Shown: piece after piece, positions 51,432 to 59,341 of the stretch | Layout: each line of letters opens with the position of its first letter | How positions within the stretch are numbered: position 1 is the stretch's first letter | Assembly: GCA_963815295.1 (NCBI GenBank) | Contig: CAWFFZ010000008.1 | Span: 620,001 to 684,000, forward strand | Source of the DNA: JACDHG01 sp963815295 | GTDB lineage: Bacteria > Actinomycetota > Actinomycetes > Propionibacteriales > Nocardioidaceae | Length of the DNA: 64,000 bases | Reading direction: 5' to 3' | Notes under the pieces: model-generated | Seen by the model: only the letters and a program-made list of their open reading frames with translations | Told to the model about the DNA's origin: nothing | Database searches by the model: none | Translations under genes and position numbers: made by a program

Positions 51432-54266
51432 GTGGCTAAAGCCAGAGTCCACGAACTCGCCAAAGAGTTCGGAGTGCCGAGCAAGGACGTCCTTGCGGCA
51501 CTGAAAGACATGGGGGAGTTCGTCAAGTCGGCCTCCTCCACCGTCGAACCGCCCGTTGTCGCCCGCCTGACCAAGGAGAAGGGCGACGCGTGGAAGGCCG
51601 ACGCGGCTGCGAAGGCAGCCAAGAAGGCAGCGAAGAAGGCTCCCGCCAAGAAGGCAGCCCCCGCCGCCGACGCGACCCCGAAGACTGCTGTCGCACCCGA
51701 AGACGCTCCCGAGGCGGTGCCGGCCTCTGCGCCCACCGCGGCTCCGAAGCCCGACCCGCGTCCGATCACGCCCACTGTCGAGGAGCCGACCGAGGCTGCG
51801 CCGACCGTGGTCGATGAGCCGACCCACGCCCCTGAGCTTCCCGAGGCACCCGCCGCTTCCGCCGACGCCTCATCCGAAACGCAGGCTCGCCCGGCCCCCA
51901 AGCCCGGCACCCCGCGTCCCGGTAACAATCCGTTCTCGTCCACGCAGGGGATGCAGCGGTCGCGTCCGGGCCCAGGTGGCATGCCGCCTCGCCCGCCGGC
52001 CGGTCGGGGCGACCGTCCCGAGCGTGGCGACTCGCGCACGTCGCGACCCGCCGGCATACCCGGTGCTCCCAGGCCTAACCCGGCCATGATGCCCAAGCAG
52101 ACAGTCGGCCCCGGCGCGCCCGCGGCCCGTGGCGGCGGTCGATCCGCTCCCGGCGGGCCTGGTGGCGCGCGTGGTGGGCCTGGTGGTCCTGGTGGCCCTG
52201 GCGGCGCTCGCGGCGGCACCGGTGCTCCGGCGCGCGGTGGCCGGTCCGGCGGCGGCTTCAGCGGCGGTCCAGGTGGCGCTCCCGGCGGTATGCCGGTCGG
52301 AGGTGGCGGCCGTCCAGGCGGACGCAACCAGCGAGGCCAGACGCAAGGCGCCTTCGGACGCCCTGGAGGTCCATCACGACGCGGCCGCAAGTCCAAGCGC
52401 GCCCGTCGCCAAGAGTATGAGCAGATGCAGGCCCCGACGACCGGTGGCGTGCGGGTCCGCAAGGGTGACGGCGAGACGGTTCGACTGTCTCGCGGTGCCT
52501 CGCTGACCGACTTCGCCGACAAGGTCGGCGTCGATGCCGCGTCGCTTGTTCAGGTGTTGTTCGCCCTCGGCGAGATGGTGACGGCCACCCAGTCCGTCAA
52601 CGACGAGACACTGCGCATCCTCGGTGAGGAGCTCAACTACACGATCGAAGTCGTGTCGCCCGAAGACGAGGACAAGGACCTCCTCGACTCGTTCAACATC
52701 GAGTTCGGTGAGGACGAAGGCGATGAGGCAGACCTCAGCGCGCGTCCGCCGGTCGTCACGGTCATGGGTCACGTCGACCACGGAAAGACCAAGCTGCTTG
52801 ACGCGATCCGTGACGCCAATGTGGTTTCCAAGGAGGCCGGAGGTATCACCCAGCACATCGGTGCCTACCAGGTGTCGACCAAGGTCGACGGCAACGAACG
52901 TCGACTGACGTTCATCGACACACCGGGTCACGAGGCCTTCACCGCCATGCGCATGCGTGGAGCCCAAGCCACCGACATCGCCATCCTCGTCGTCGCCGCT
53001 GACGACGGTGTGATGCCGCAGACCATCGAGGCGCTCAACCACGCCAAGGCGGCCGACGTACCGATCGTCGTGGCCGTCAACAAGGTCGACAAGCCTGAAG
53101 CAGACCCCACCAAGGTGCGCGGTCAGCTGACGGAGTACGGCCTGGTGCCGGAGGAGTACGGCGGCGACACCATGTTCGTCGACGTCTCGGCGAAGTCGAT
53201 GCTCAACATCGACGGTCTGCTCGAGTCCCTCGTGCTGACTGCCGATGCCTCGCTCGACCTGCGGGCAAACCCCGATCAGGACGCACAAGGCCTCGTCATC
53301 GAAGCCCACCTCGACCGTGGGCGTGGGCCGGTGGCCACCGTCCTCGTCCAGCGCGGCACGTTGCGCGTGGGCGACTCGATCGTCGCAGGGCCGGCCTACG
53401 GTCGCGTCCGAGCGATGCTCGACGAACACGGCGAGGCCGTCGAGGCGGCTGACCCGAGCCGCCCCGTCATGGTGCTCGGCCTGACGGCGGTGCCCGGTGC
53501 CGGTGACAACTTCCTTGTCGTCTCCGACGACCGGGTTGCGCGTCAGATCGCCGAGAAACGCGACGCTCGCGAGCGGGCGGCGATGCTCGCCAAGAGCACC
53601 GGGCGTCGTACCCTCGAGGACTTCATGTCCAGCATGGAGAAGGGCGAGAGCGAAGAGCTGCTCCTCATCCTCAAGGGCGATGTCTCCGGTTCCGTCGAAG
53701 CGCTCGAAGACGCGCTGGCGAAGATCGACGTCGGCGACGACGTCAACCTGCGGGTCATCGACCGCGGTGTCGGTGCGATCACCGAGACCAACGTGATGCT
53801 CGCGGCTGCGTCGAGTGCCGTCATCATCGGCTTCAACGTCCGACCTCAGGGCAAGGCAACAGAGGTCGCCGACCGCGAGGGCGTCGACATCCGTTACTAC
53901 ACCGTCATCTACCAGGCGATCGACGAGATCGAAGCAGCCCTGAAGGGCATGCTCAAGCCTGAGTACGAAGAGGCGCAGCTCGGGACCGCTGAGGTGCGAG
54001 CCGTGTTCCGGTCGTCGAAGATCGGCAACATCGCCGGTTGTCTCGTCACATCCGGAATCATCCGCCGGAACTCGAAGGCGCGACTGCTCCGCGACGGTGC
54101 TGTGGTGGCCGACAACCTCGACATCTCGTCGCTCAAGCGCGAGAAGGACGACGCGACCGAGGTCCGTGAAGGATTCGAGTGTGGCCTCACGCTCGGCAAC
54201 TACAACGACATCAAGGTCGAGGACGTGATCGAGACGTTCGAGCTGAAGGAGATCCCCCGGGGCTGA
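51432..54266 (+). CDS. infB: Translation initiation factor IF-2
   Basis: A 944-residue GTPase that brings initiator tRNA to the ribosome. The N-terminal IF2_N module (ARVHELAKEFGVPSKDVLAALKDMGEFV) is followed by a long Ala/Pro/Lys stretch and a Gly/Pro/Arg-rich region at about 150-320. A second IF2_N-like module lies near residue 355. The G domain has GHVDHGKT at 446-453, then DTPGHEAF, NKVDKPEADP and SAKSMLNIDGLLE. Domains II-IV follow to ELKEIPRG. GTG 51432 has AAGGAG four bases upstream. Confidence 0.98.
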   Translation: MAKARVHELAKEFGVPSKDVLAALKDMGEFVKSASSTVEPPVVARLTKEKGDAWKADAAAKAAKKAAKKAPAKKAAPAADATPKTAVAPEDAPEAVPASAPTAAPKPDPRPITPTVEEPTEAAPTVVDEPTHAPELPEAPAASADASSETQARPAPKPGTPRPGNNPFSSTQGMQRSRPGPGGMPPRPPAGRGDRPERGDSRTSRPAGIPGAPRPNPAMMPKQTVGPGAPAARGGGRSAPGGPGGARGGPGGPGGPGGARGGTGAPARGGRSGGGFSGGPGGAPGGMPVGGGGRPGGRNQRGQTQGAFGRPGGPSRRGRKSKRARRQEYEQMQAPTTGGVRVRKGDGETVRLSRGASLTDFADKVGVDAASLVQVLFALGEMVTATQSVNDETLRILGEELNYTIEVVSPEDEDKDLLDSFNIEFGEDEGDEADLSARPPVVTVMGHVDHGKTKLLDAIRDANVVSKEAGGITQHIGAYQVSTKVDGNERRLTFIDTPGHEAFTAMRMRGAQATDIAILVVAADDGVMPQTIEALNHAKAADVPIVVAVNKVDKPEADPTKVRGQLTEYGLVPEEYGGDTMFVDVSAKSMLNIDGLLESLVLTADASLDLRANPDQDAQGLVIEAHLDRGRGPVATVLVQRGTLRVGDSIVAGPAYGRVRAMLDEHGEAVEAADPSRPVMVLGLTAVPGAGDNFLVVSDDRVARQIAEKRDARERAAMLAKSTGRRTLEDFMSSMEKGESEELLLILKGDVSGSVEALEDALAKIDVGDDVNLRVIDRGVGAITETNVMLAAASSAVIIGFNVRPQGKATEVADREGVDIRYYTVIYQAIDEIEAALKGMLKPEYEEAQLGTAEVRAVFRSSKIGNIAGCLVTSGIIRRNSKARLLRDGAVVADNLDISSLKREKDDATEVREGFECGLTLGNYNDIKVEDVIETFELKEIPRG

Positions 54267-54345
54267 CGCCTAGACAGGCGGCGGTGGGCGAACGCCGCCG
54301 CCTGAGCTCTTTCGTCACGTCCATCAAGCGCCCGAGGAGGCTGAC

Positions 54346-54855
54346 ATGAGTGCTGGTCGTATCCGCAAGATCGCGGATCGGATCCAGGTGATCGTCGCGG
54401 AGATGCTCGAGCGCCGCATCAAGGACGCCCGGCTCGGCTTCGTCACGATCACCGACGTCCGTGTCACGGGCGACAGTCAGCACGCATCGGTCTTCTACAC
54501 GGTGCTGGGTGACGACGAGCAGCGCACCGCGTCGGGTGCCGCGCTCGAAAGCGCCAAGGGGCTGATCCGCTCCGAGGTCGGCCGTCAGCTCGGGATGCGG
54601 CACACGCCGTCGCTCGAGTTCATCCTCGACGGGCTGCCCGAGACCGCGGCACACATCGAGGAGTTGCTGGCCAAGGCCCGCGACAGTGACGCGGCCGTCG
54701 CCGCGGTGGCGGCCCAGGCGACGTACGCGGGAGAGGCTGACCCCTACCGTCACCCCGACGAGACCGAAGACACTGATGACACTGACGACGGGCTCGCCGA
54801 CGTGGGCGAGGACCACCTCGAACAGGCGGACGCACCCTCCGATGGCCGCGGCTGA
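54346..54855 (+). CDS. rbfA: Ribosome-binding factor A
   Basis: A 169-residue 30S maturation factor with the KH-like RbfA fold (RIRKIADRIQVIVAEMLERRIKDARLGFVTITDVRVTGD... LGMRHTPSLEFILD). The C-terminal 45 residues are an acidic tail typical of actinomycetes. ATG 54346 follows infB by 79 bases, a gap containing a GGCGGCG/CGCCGCC hairpin near 54276-54305. Its end overlaps truB by 14 bases. Confidence 0.96.
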   Translation: MSAGRIRKIADRIQVIVAEMLERRIKDARLGFVTITDVRVTGDSQHASVFYTVLGDDEQRTASGAALESAKGLIRSEVGRQLGMRHTPSLEFILDGLPETAAHIEELLAKARDSDAAVAAVAAQATYAGEADPYRHPDETEDTDDTDDGLADVGEDHLEQADAPSDGRG

Positions 54856-55720
54856 CGGCCTGCTGGTCGTCGACAAGCCGTCCGGCTGGACGTCGCACGA
54901 CGTCGTGTCGCGGGTCCGCCGGCTCGCGGAGACCCGCAAGGTCGGGCACGCCGGCACGTTGGACCCGATGGCGACCGGCGTGCTTGTGCTGGGCATCGGC
55001 CGCGCTACCCGCCTGCTCGGCTACCTTGCCCTGGCTACGAAGGGCTATGACGCCACCATCCGTCTCGGCCTGACCACAGTGACCGACGACGCCGAGGGCG
55101 ATGTTGTCGAGGTCCGTTATGCAGGTGGCGTCTCCAGCGAAGCCCTGGCACGGTCGATGGCAGCACTCACGGGCGACATCGAGCAGGTCCCGTCGGCGGT
55201 GTCGGCCATCAAGGTCGACGGCGAACGCGCCTACAAGAGGGTGCGCGCGGGCGAGGACGTCGAGCTGCCGGCTCGGCCGGTCACGGTGACGGAGTTCGTC
55301 GTCCGGGGTGTACGTCGCGAGAATGCCATCGTCGACGTGGACGTCCACGTGGAGTGCTCAACAGGCACCTACGTCAGGGCACTCGCGCGCGACCTCGGAG
55401 CGGATCTCGGTGTCGGCGGCCACCTGACCGCGTTGCGTCGCACCCGCGTCGGAGCGTATGACCTCGCCGAGTCACGAACCCTCGAGCAGCTTGCCGAGGA
55501 GATGCAGGTGATCCCGCTCGATGCCGCGGCAGCCGCCAACTTCGCGACGTACGAGTTGGACAAGTCCCAAGTGACGGCGGTTCGCAACGGTCGACCAGTG
55601 ACCGCGCAGCTCGAGAACGACGGACCGGTAGCGTTGATGACAGTCGCCGGCGAGTTCGTCGCGTTGTACGAGCAGCACGGTCCGGTCGCGCAGGCGATCG
55701 CGGTCTTCGCCCCGGCCTGA
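54842..55720 (+). CDS. truB: tRNA pseudouridine-55 synthase
   Basis: A 292-residue pseudouridine synthase modifying U55 of tRNA. The N-terminal motif GLLVVDKPSGWTSHDVV is followed by the catalytic-aspartate motif VGHAGTLDPMATGVL, then SAIKVDGERAYKRVRAGE and CSTGTYVRALARDLG. ATG 54842 lies inside the rbfA tail and gives the standard N-terminus. Confidence 0.97.
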   Translation: MAAADGLLVVDKPSGWTSHDVVSRVRRLAETRKVGHAGTLDPMATGVLVLGIGRATRLLGYLALATKGYDATIRLGLTTVTDDAEGDVVEVRYAGGVSSEALARSMAALTGDIEQVPSAVSAIKVDGERAYKRVRAGEDVELPARPVTVTEFVVRGVRRENAIVDVDVHVECSTGTYVRALARDLGADLGVGGHLTALRRTRVGAYDLAESRTLEQLAEEMQVIPLDAAAAANFATYELDKSQVTAVRNGRPVTAQLENDGPVALMTVAGEFVALYEQHGPVAQAIAVFAPA

Positions 55721-55970
55721 GCAGTCCCGCTGCCCAGAGATCCGACCGACCTCAACCGAACGGGTGATTGCGGACGCTGATCGGGCGGGATGCGTCTCGC
55801 TGCCTCCGCGAACCTCGCCAGGCTGCGACCCTGATCAGGTGAGCATCTGCTCTCGCGTACGCGCGGCGATCCGGGGCTGTTGAGGGGGAGTCCCGGATCG
55901 GCAAGCGTGCTGACGGGCATGGGAGAGTTGCCTCGACAAGCAGACGTGTCGAGGAGAGGACCCCAGCCCG

Positions 55971-56939
55971 GTGCAGGTGTGGCATGACACGGCGGAGATC
56001 GACCCACGACTTGGCGCGACCGTCGTCACGATCGGGAACTTCGATGGCGTCCATCTGGGCCATCGCCACGTGCTCGCGCGTGCTCACGAGCTCGCCATCG
56101 AGCTCGGTGGTCTTCCCGTGGTGGCGGTGACCTTCGACCCGCATCCGCTGAGCGTGATCCGCCCCGACAAGGCACCTCAGCCACTGACCTCGCTCGATCG
56201 CCGCATCGCTCTGCTCGCCGACGCGGGGGCGGACGCGGTGCTCGTCATCACGTTCACGCCTGAGGTTGCGCAAGTGCCGGCAGCGGACTTCGTCACCGAT
56301 TACGTGCTCGGGAAGCTGCATGCCGCGGGCGTCGTCGTCGGCGAGAACTTCCACTTCGGTCACCGCGCCCTCGGCAACGTCGACCTGCTCCGCGAGCTCT
56401 GCTCCGAGCAAGGTGTGACGGTCGTCGGCCTGCCGCTCGACGGACCGGGTGACCAGGGTGGCGAGGCTTGGTCGTCGTCATACGTCCGCAAGCGTCTCTC
56501 CGAAGGCGACGTCGCCGCGGCCACCCGAGCGCTCGGGCGGCCGTTCGCCGTCCGAGGGTATGTCGTCCAGGGCGAGCAGCGGGGCCGCGAGCTCGGCTAC
56601 CCGACCGCCAACGTGCCGGTCGAGTCGAGCCGCACCGCCGTCCCCGCCGACGGCGTCTACGCCGGCTGGACGCGCCGCCTCGACCAGGCGGACGCACCGT
56701 GGTGGCCTGCCGCGATCTCGGTCGGGACCAACCCGACGTTCGACGGCGTCGACCGTCGCGTCGAGGCGTACGTCCTCGACCGCACCGACCTCGAGCTGTA
56801 CGGCGTCATCATCGAGATCGCCTTCACCGAGAACCTCAGGGGCCAGATCAAGTTCGACTCGGTCGACGCCCTGGTCGAACAGATGAAGGAAGACGTCGAC
56901 CGGGCGCGCGACCTGCTGATCGATGAGCCGCTCCCTTGA
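55971..56939 (+). CDS. ribF: Bifunctional riboflavin kinase/FAD synthetase
   Basis: A 322-residue RibF. The N-terminal FMN adenylyltransferase half (TIGNFDGVHLGHRHVLARA, FDPHPLSVIRP, ENFHFGHRALGNVDLL, SSSYVRKRLSEGDV) is followed by a riboflavin kinase domain (GRELGYPTANVPVE, DGVYAGWTRRL, ISVGTNPTF). It makes FMN and then FAD. The 250-base gap between truB and ribF holds nothing I recognise. GTG 55971 is the start. Confidence 0.96.
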   Translation: MQVWHDTAEIDPRLGATVVTIGNFDGVHLGHRHVLARAHELAIELGGLPVVAVTFDPHPLSVIRPDKAPQPLTSLDRRIALLADAGADAVLVITFTPEVAQVPAADFVTDYVLGKLHAAGVVVGENFHFGHRALGNVDLLRELCSEQGVTVVGLPLDGPGDQGGEAWSSSYVRKRLSEGDVAAATRALGRPFAVRGYVVQGEQRGRELGYPTANVPVESSRTAVPADGVYAGWTRRLDQADAPWWPAAISVGTNPTFDGVDRRVEAYVLDRTDLELYGVIIEIAFTENLRGQIKFDSVDALVEQMKEDVDRARDLLIDEPLP

Positions 56940-56949
56940 GCTTCCGAGT

Positions 56950-56989
56950 GGCCGACCTGGTGCCAGTGGTGACCCGCACGATGTCGGCC
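56950..56989. repeat. Degenerate palindrome of the GTGGCCGAC-N26 family, copy 3
   Basis: GGCCGAC (56950-56956) and GTCGGCC (56983-56989) are symmetric around a 26-base loop, the same loop length as the two elements at 37.8 kb, and are preceded by AGT as there. The outer arm bases have diverged. It lies between ribF and the next gene. Confidence 0.5.
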
Positions 56990-57018
56990 TCTTGCCCGAC
57001 TGACATCGAGTCCGTCAG

Positions 57019-57999
57019 ATGACCGATGAGGAGCGCGGAGCCATGGTCGTCGAGGCCGAGCTCTGGTTCGAGCAGCATGGTCTGCCGTACTTCGTTGCGG
57101 GCAACGAGCGGCGCGTGTTGGCGGCTTTACGACGTACGCGCCTAGCTCCAGTCGCCCTGATCGCGCTAGTCGTCGGGGCCGCGGCGGGGGTGGGCGTCGG
57201 CCTGATGACCACCGACATCTCGACAGGGGTGCTCGTCGGTGCCGTCGCGGTCGCTGGCCTCGTCCTCGTCTACGCGCTGGTGTCGCTGCATCTGCAGCCG
57301 ATCGTGCGATGGGCAGCCGGCCATACGTTCGGCAGCCTCAGCTGGCTGTTTCCCCTGATCACCCGAGCGCTGCCTCTCCTGCTCTTGTTCATCACGTTCC
57401 TGTTCATCAACACCGAGGTCTGGCAGGTCAGCAGCGCACTCGACCGGGGGCTGCTGTGGCTGACCGTGCTGCTCTTCGCGGGCGTGGCGATGGCGTTCCT
57501 GCTGGTGCGGCTTCCCGAAGAGGTGCGACGCGTCAGCGACGAGGCCGACGACGAGGGTCTCGTCCGGATCTGCCATGGCACTCCTGTCGCCGCAGCGGCC
57601 GCGGAGGTCACCCAGGAGGCGGTGGTGAAGCTGTCGCCGATTCAGCGGGCCAACCTGGTCTTGGTGCTGTTGTTCTCGCAGGCCCTGCAGGTTCTGTTGC
57701 TGGCAATGTCGGTGTTCGGCTTCTTCCTCGTCTTCGGCAAGGTTGCGATCAGCGACTCAGTGATCGAGTCCTGGGTCGGTCACCAGCCGACGAAGCTGCC
57801 ATCGCTCGACTGGCTCCCGGTCAGCAACGAGCTCTTCCAGGTGGCGGTGTTCCTTGCCGCGTTCTCGGGCCTCTACTTCACCGTGTATGCCGTCACCGAC
57901 GAGAACTACCGTAAGCAGTTCTTCACCTCGATCGCCGAGGAGCTGGAGCGGGCAGTCGGCGTACAGACGGTCTATCGGGCGCTGCGGAGCCGCAGCTGA
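57019..57999 (+). CDS. Multi-pass membrane protein, unrecognised family
   Basis: A 326-residue integral membrane protein that I cannot place in a family. A 40-residue soluble start, with WFEQHGLPYFV and basic RRVLAALRRTR, leads into about seven hydrophobic segments. These include LIALVVGAAAGVGVGLM, LLLLFITFLFIN, LWLTVLLFAGVAMAFLLV, VLLLAMSVFGFFLVFG and VAVFLAAFSGLYFTVYAV. A soluble segment between the fourth and fifth contains a possible heme- or metal-ligand ICHGTP. The C-terminus is cytosolic and helical. It lies between ribF and the ltrA-like gene, on the same strand. Confidence 0.75.
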   Translation: MTDEERGAMVVEAELWFEQHGLPYFVAGNERRVLAALRRTRLAPVALIALVVGAAAGVGVGLMTTDISTGVLVGAVAVAGLVLVYALVSLHLQPIVRWAAGHTFGSLSWLFPLITRALPLLLLFITFLFINTEVWQVSSALDRGLLWLTVLLFAGVAMAFLLVRLPEEVRRVSDEADDEGLVRICHGTPVAAAAAEVTQEAVVKLSPIQRANLVLVLLFSQALQVLLLAMSVFGFFLVFGKVAISDSVIESWVGHQPTKLPSLDWLPVSNELFQVAVFLAAFSGLYFTVYAVTDENYRKQFFTSIAEELERAVGVQTVYRALRSRS

Positions 58000-58047
58000 G
58001 CGTCGATCGCTTAGCAGGGGAGCTAGCGGGCGAGGCATACTGATTAC

Positions 58048-59304
58048 ATGATTACAGACCACCCATTGCGAGCACGGCTCTCGCGGGTGCGACCGACGGA
58101 CGAGACGCACCGCGTGACGTCGTTGGAGCTGTTCTTCGATCTCGTGTTCGTCTTCGCGTTCACGCAAGTGACGCAGTTGATGGCCGACGACCCGACCGCG
58201 ACCGGGGCCTTGCGAGGGCTTGTCCTGCTGGCGCTGCTCTGGTGGGCCTGGTGCTCCTATGCGTGGCTGGGCAACCAAGCCCACGCCGACGAGGGAGTGG
58301 TGCGGGCGACCGTCATCGTGGCGATGGCCTTGATGTTCGTCGTGGCGTTGGCGATCCCTGAGTCGTTCGAGGACCGGGCGGGCGGACTCTTCATGCCGGT
58401 TGTCCTTGCCGTTTGCTATGCCGCGCTGCGGATGGCCCATCTGGGGTGCTATCTGGTCGCTGCCGCCGACGACACTGCGCTGCGTCGACAGCTGCTGATC
58501 ACGGCGCTTCCGGTCGCGGGAGCTGCCGTGCTGCTGGTGGTCGGTGGGGCGCTCGGCCCGCCGTACCAGACCGGGCTGTGGGCAGCAGCACTCCTGGTTG
58601 ACTACCTCGGAATCTGGATCGCGGGGACGTCGGGATGGCGGCTGCCGAGCCCCGGCCACTTCGCCGAACGACACGGCTTGATTGTCATCGTGGCCCTGGG
58701 AGAGTCACTGGTGGCCATCGGTGTCGGCGTGGGCGAGCACCCTGTGTCGGTGAACGTGCTCGCCGCCGCCGTGCTCGGAGTCGCCGTCGCCGTGAGTCTG
58801 TGGTGGTTGTACTTCGACGTGGTGGCACACGTCGCGGAGAAAGTGCTGTCGCGCACGCAGGGGCAGGAACGCAGCAGGCTGGCCCGGGACTCCTACACCT
58901 ACCTGCATTTCCCGATCGTGATCTCGATCATCTTCCTGGCCCTCGGGCTGAAGAAGGTCCTCGAGTACGTCTCGGACACAGACCATCACACGCTCTCGGA
59001 TGCGCTGACCGGCGTGCCGCTCGTCGCGCTCTACGGCGGCGTTGCCATGCACCTGCTGGGCCATGTCGCGTTCCGCCGCCGCAATGTCGGCACCTGGAAT
59101 GTCCATCGCACCTTGGTTGCCCTGCTGCTCGTGGCCCTCTTGCCGCTCGCCTGGCAGCTGCCCGCGCTCGCCGCGCTGGCGCTCGTTGCCGCCCTCCTGG
59201 CTGCGTTGGTCGGCTACGAGGTGCTCCGCTTCGGCGCTGCCCGCGACCGGGTTCGCCACCACGAGGACCCCCTGCCTAGAGATCCGACTGTCACGTCGCC
59301 CTGA
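58048..59304 (+). CDS. Low-temperature-requirement-A-like membrane protein
   Basis: A 418-residue LtrA family protein with roughly 11 membrane segments. The family hallmark near the N-terminus is VTSLELFFDLVFVFAFTQVT, and the later GLIVIVALGESLVAIGVG and HFPIVISIIFLALGLKKV are also characteristic. LtrA was named from Listeria growth at low temperature; its biochemical role is unknown. ATG 58048 follows a possible -10 (CATACT/TACTGA) by only a few bases. A nested palindrome overlaps its end. Confidence 0.85.
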   Translation: MITDHPLRARLSRVRPTDETHRVTSLELFFDLVFVFAFTQVTQLMADDPTATGALRGLVLLALLWWAWCSYAWLGNQAHADEGVVRATVIVAMALMFVVALAIPESFEDRAGGLFMPVVLAVCYAALRMAHLGCYLVAAADDTALRRQLLITALPVAGAAVLLVVGGALGPPYQTGLWAAALLVDYLGIWIAGTSGWRLPSPGHFAERHGLIVIVALGESLVAIGVGVGEHPVSVNVLAAAVLGVAVAVSLWWLYFDVVAHVAEKVLSRTQGQERSRLARDSYTYLHFPIVISIIFLALGLKKVLEYVSDTDHHTLSDALTGVPLVALYGGVAMHLLGHVAFRRRNVGTWNVHRTLVALLLVALLPLAWQLPALAALALVAALLAALVGYEVLRFGAARDRVRHHEDPLPRDPTVTSP

Positions 59305-59334
59305 CGACGTAAGAGTCGGATCTTTGTGCAGGGG
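59269..59334. terminator. Triple-nested palindrome between convergent genes
   Basis: The outer arms are CCCCTGC (59269-59275) and GCAGGGG (59328-59334). The middle arms are GATCCGACT (59281-59289) and AGTCGGATC (59314-59322), and the inner arms ACGTC (59293-59297) and GACGT (59306-59310). The internal loops between outer and middle arms are five bases on both sides. It lies at the end of the LtrA-like gene and before the stop of the convergent helicase, so it is a likely bidirectional terminator. Confidence 0.7.
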
Positions 59335-59341
59335 TTAGCAC

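Noticed and set aside
51233..52522. Long minus-strand frame rich in Pro/Gly/Arg
   Set aside because: It is the antisense of the Gly/Pro-rich part of infB; composition explains the open frame.
55721..55970. Possible gene or RNA between truB and ribF
   Set aside because: No convincing frame, strong hairpin or known motif was found; the interval appears plain.
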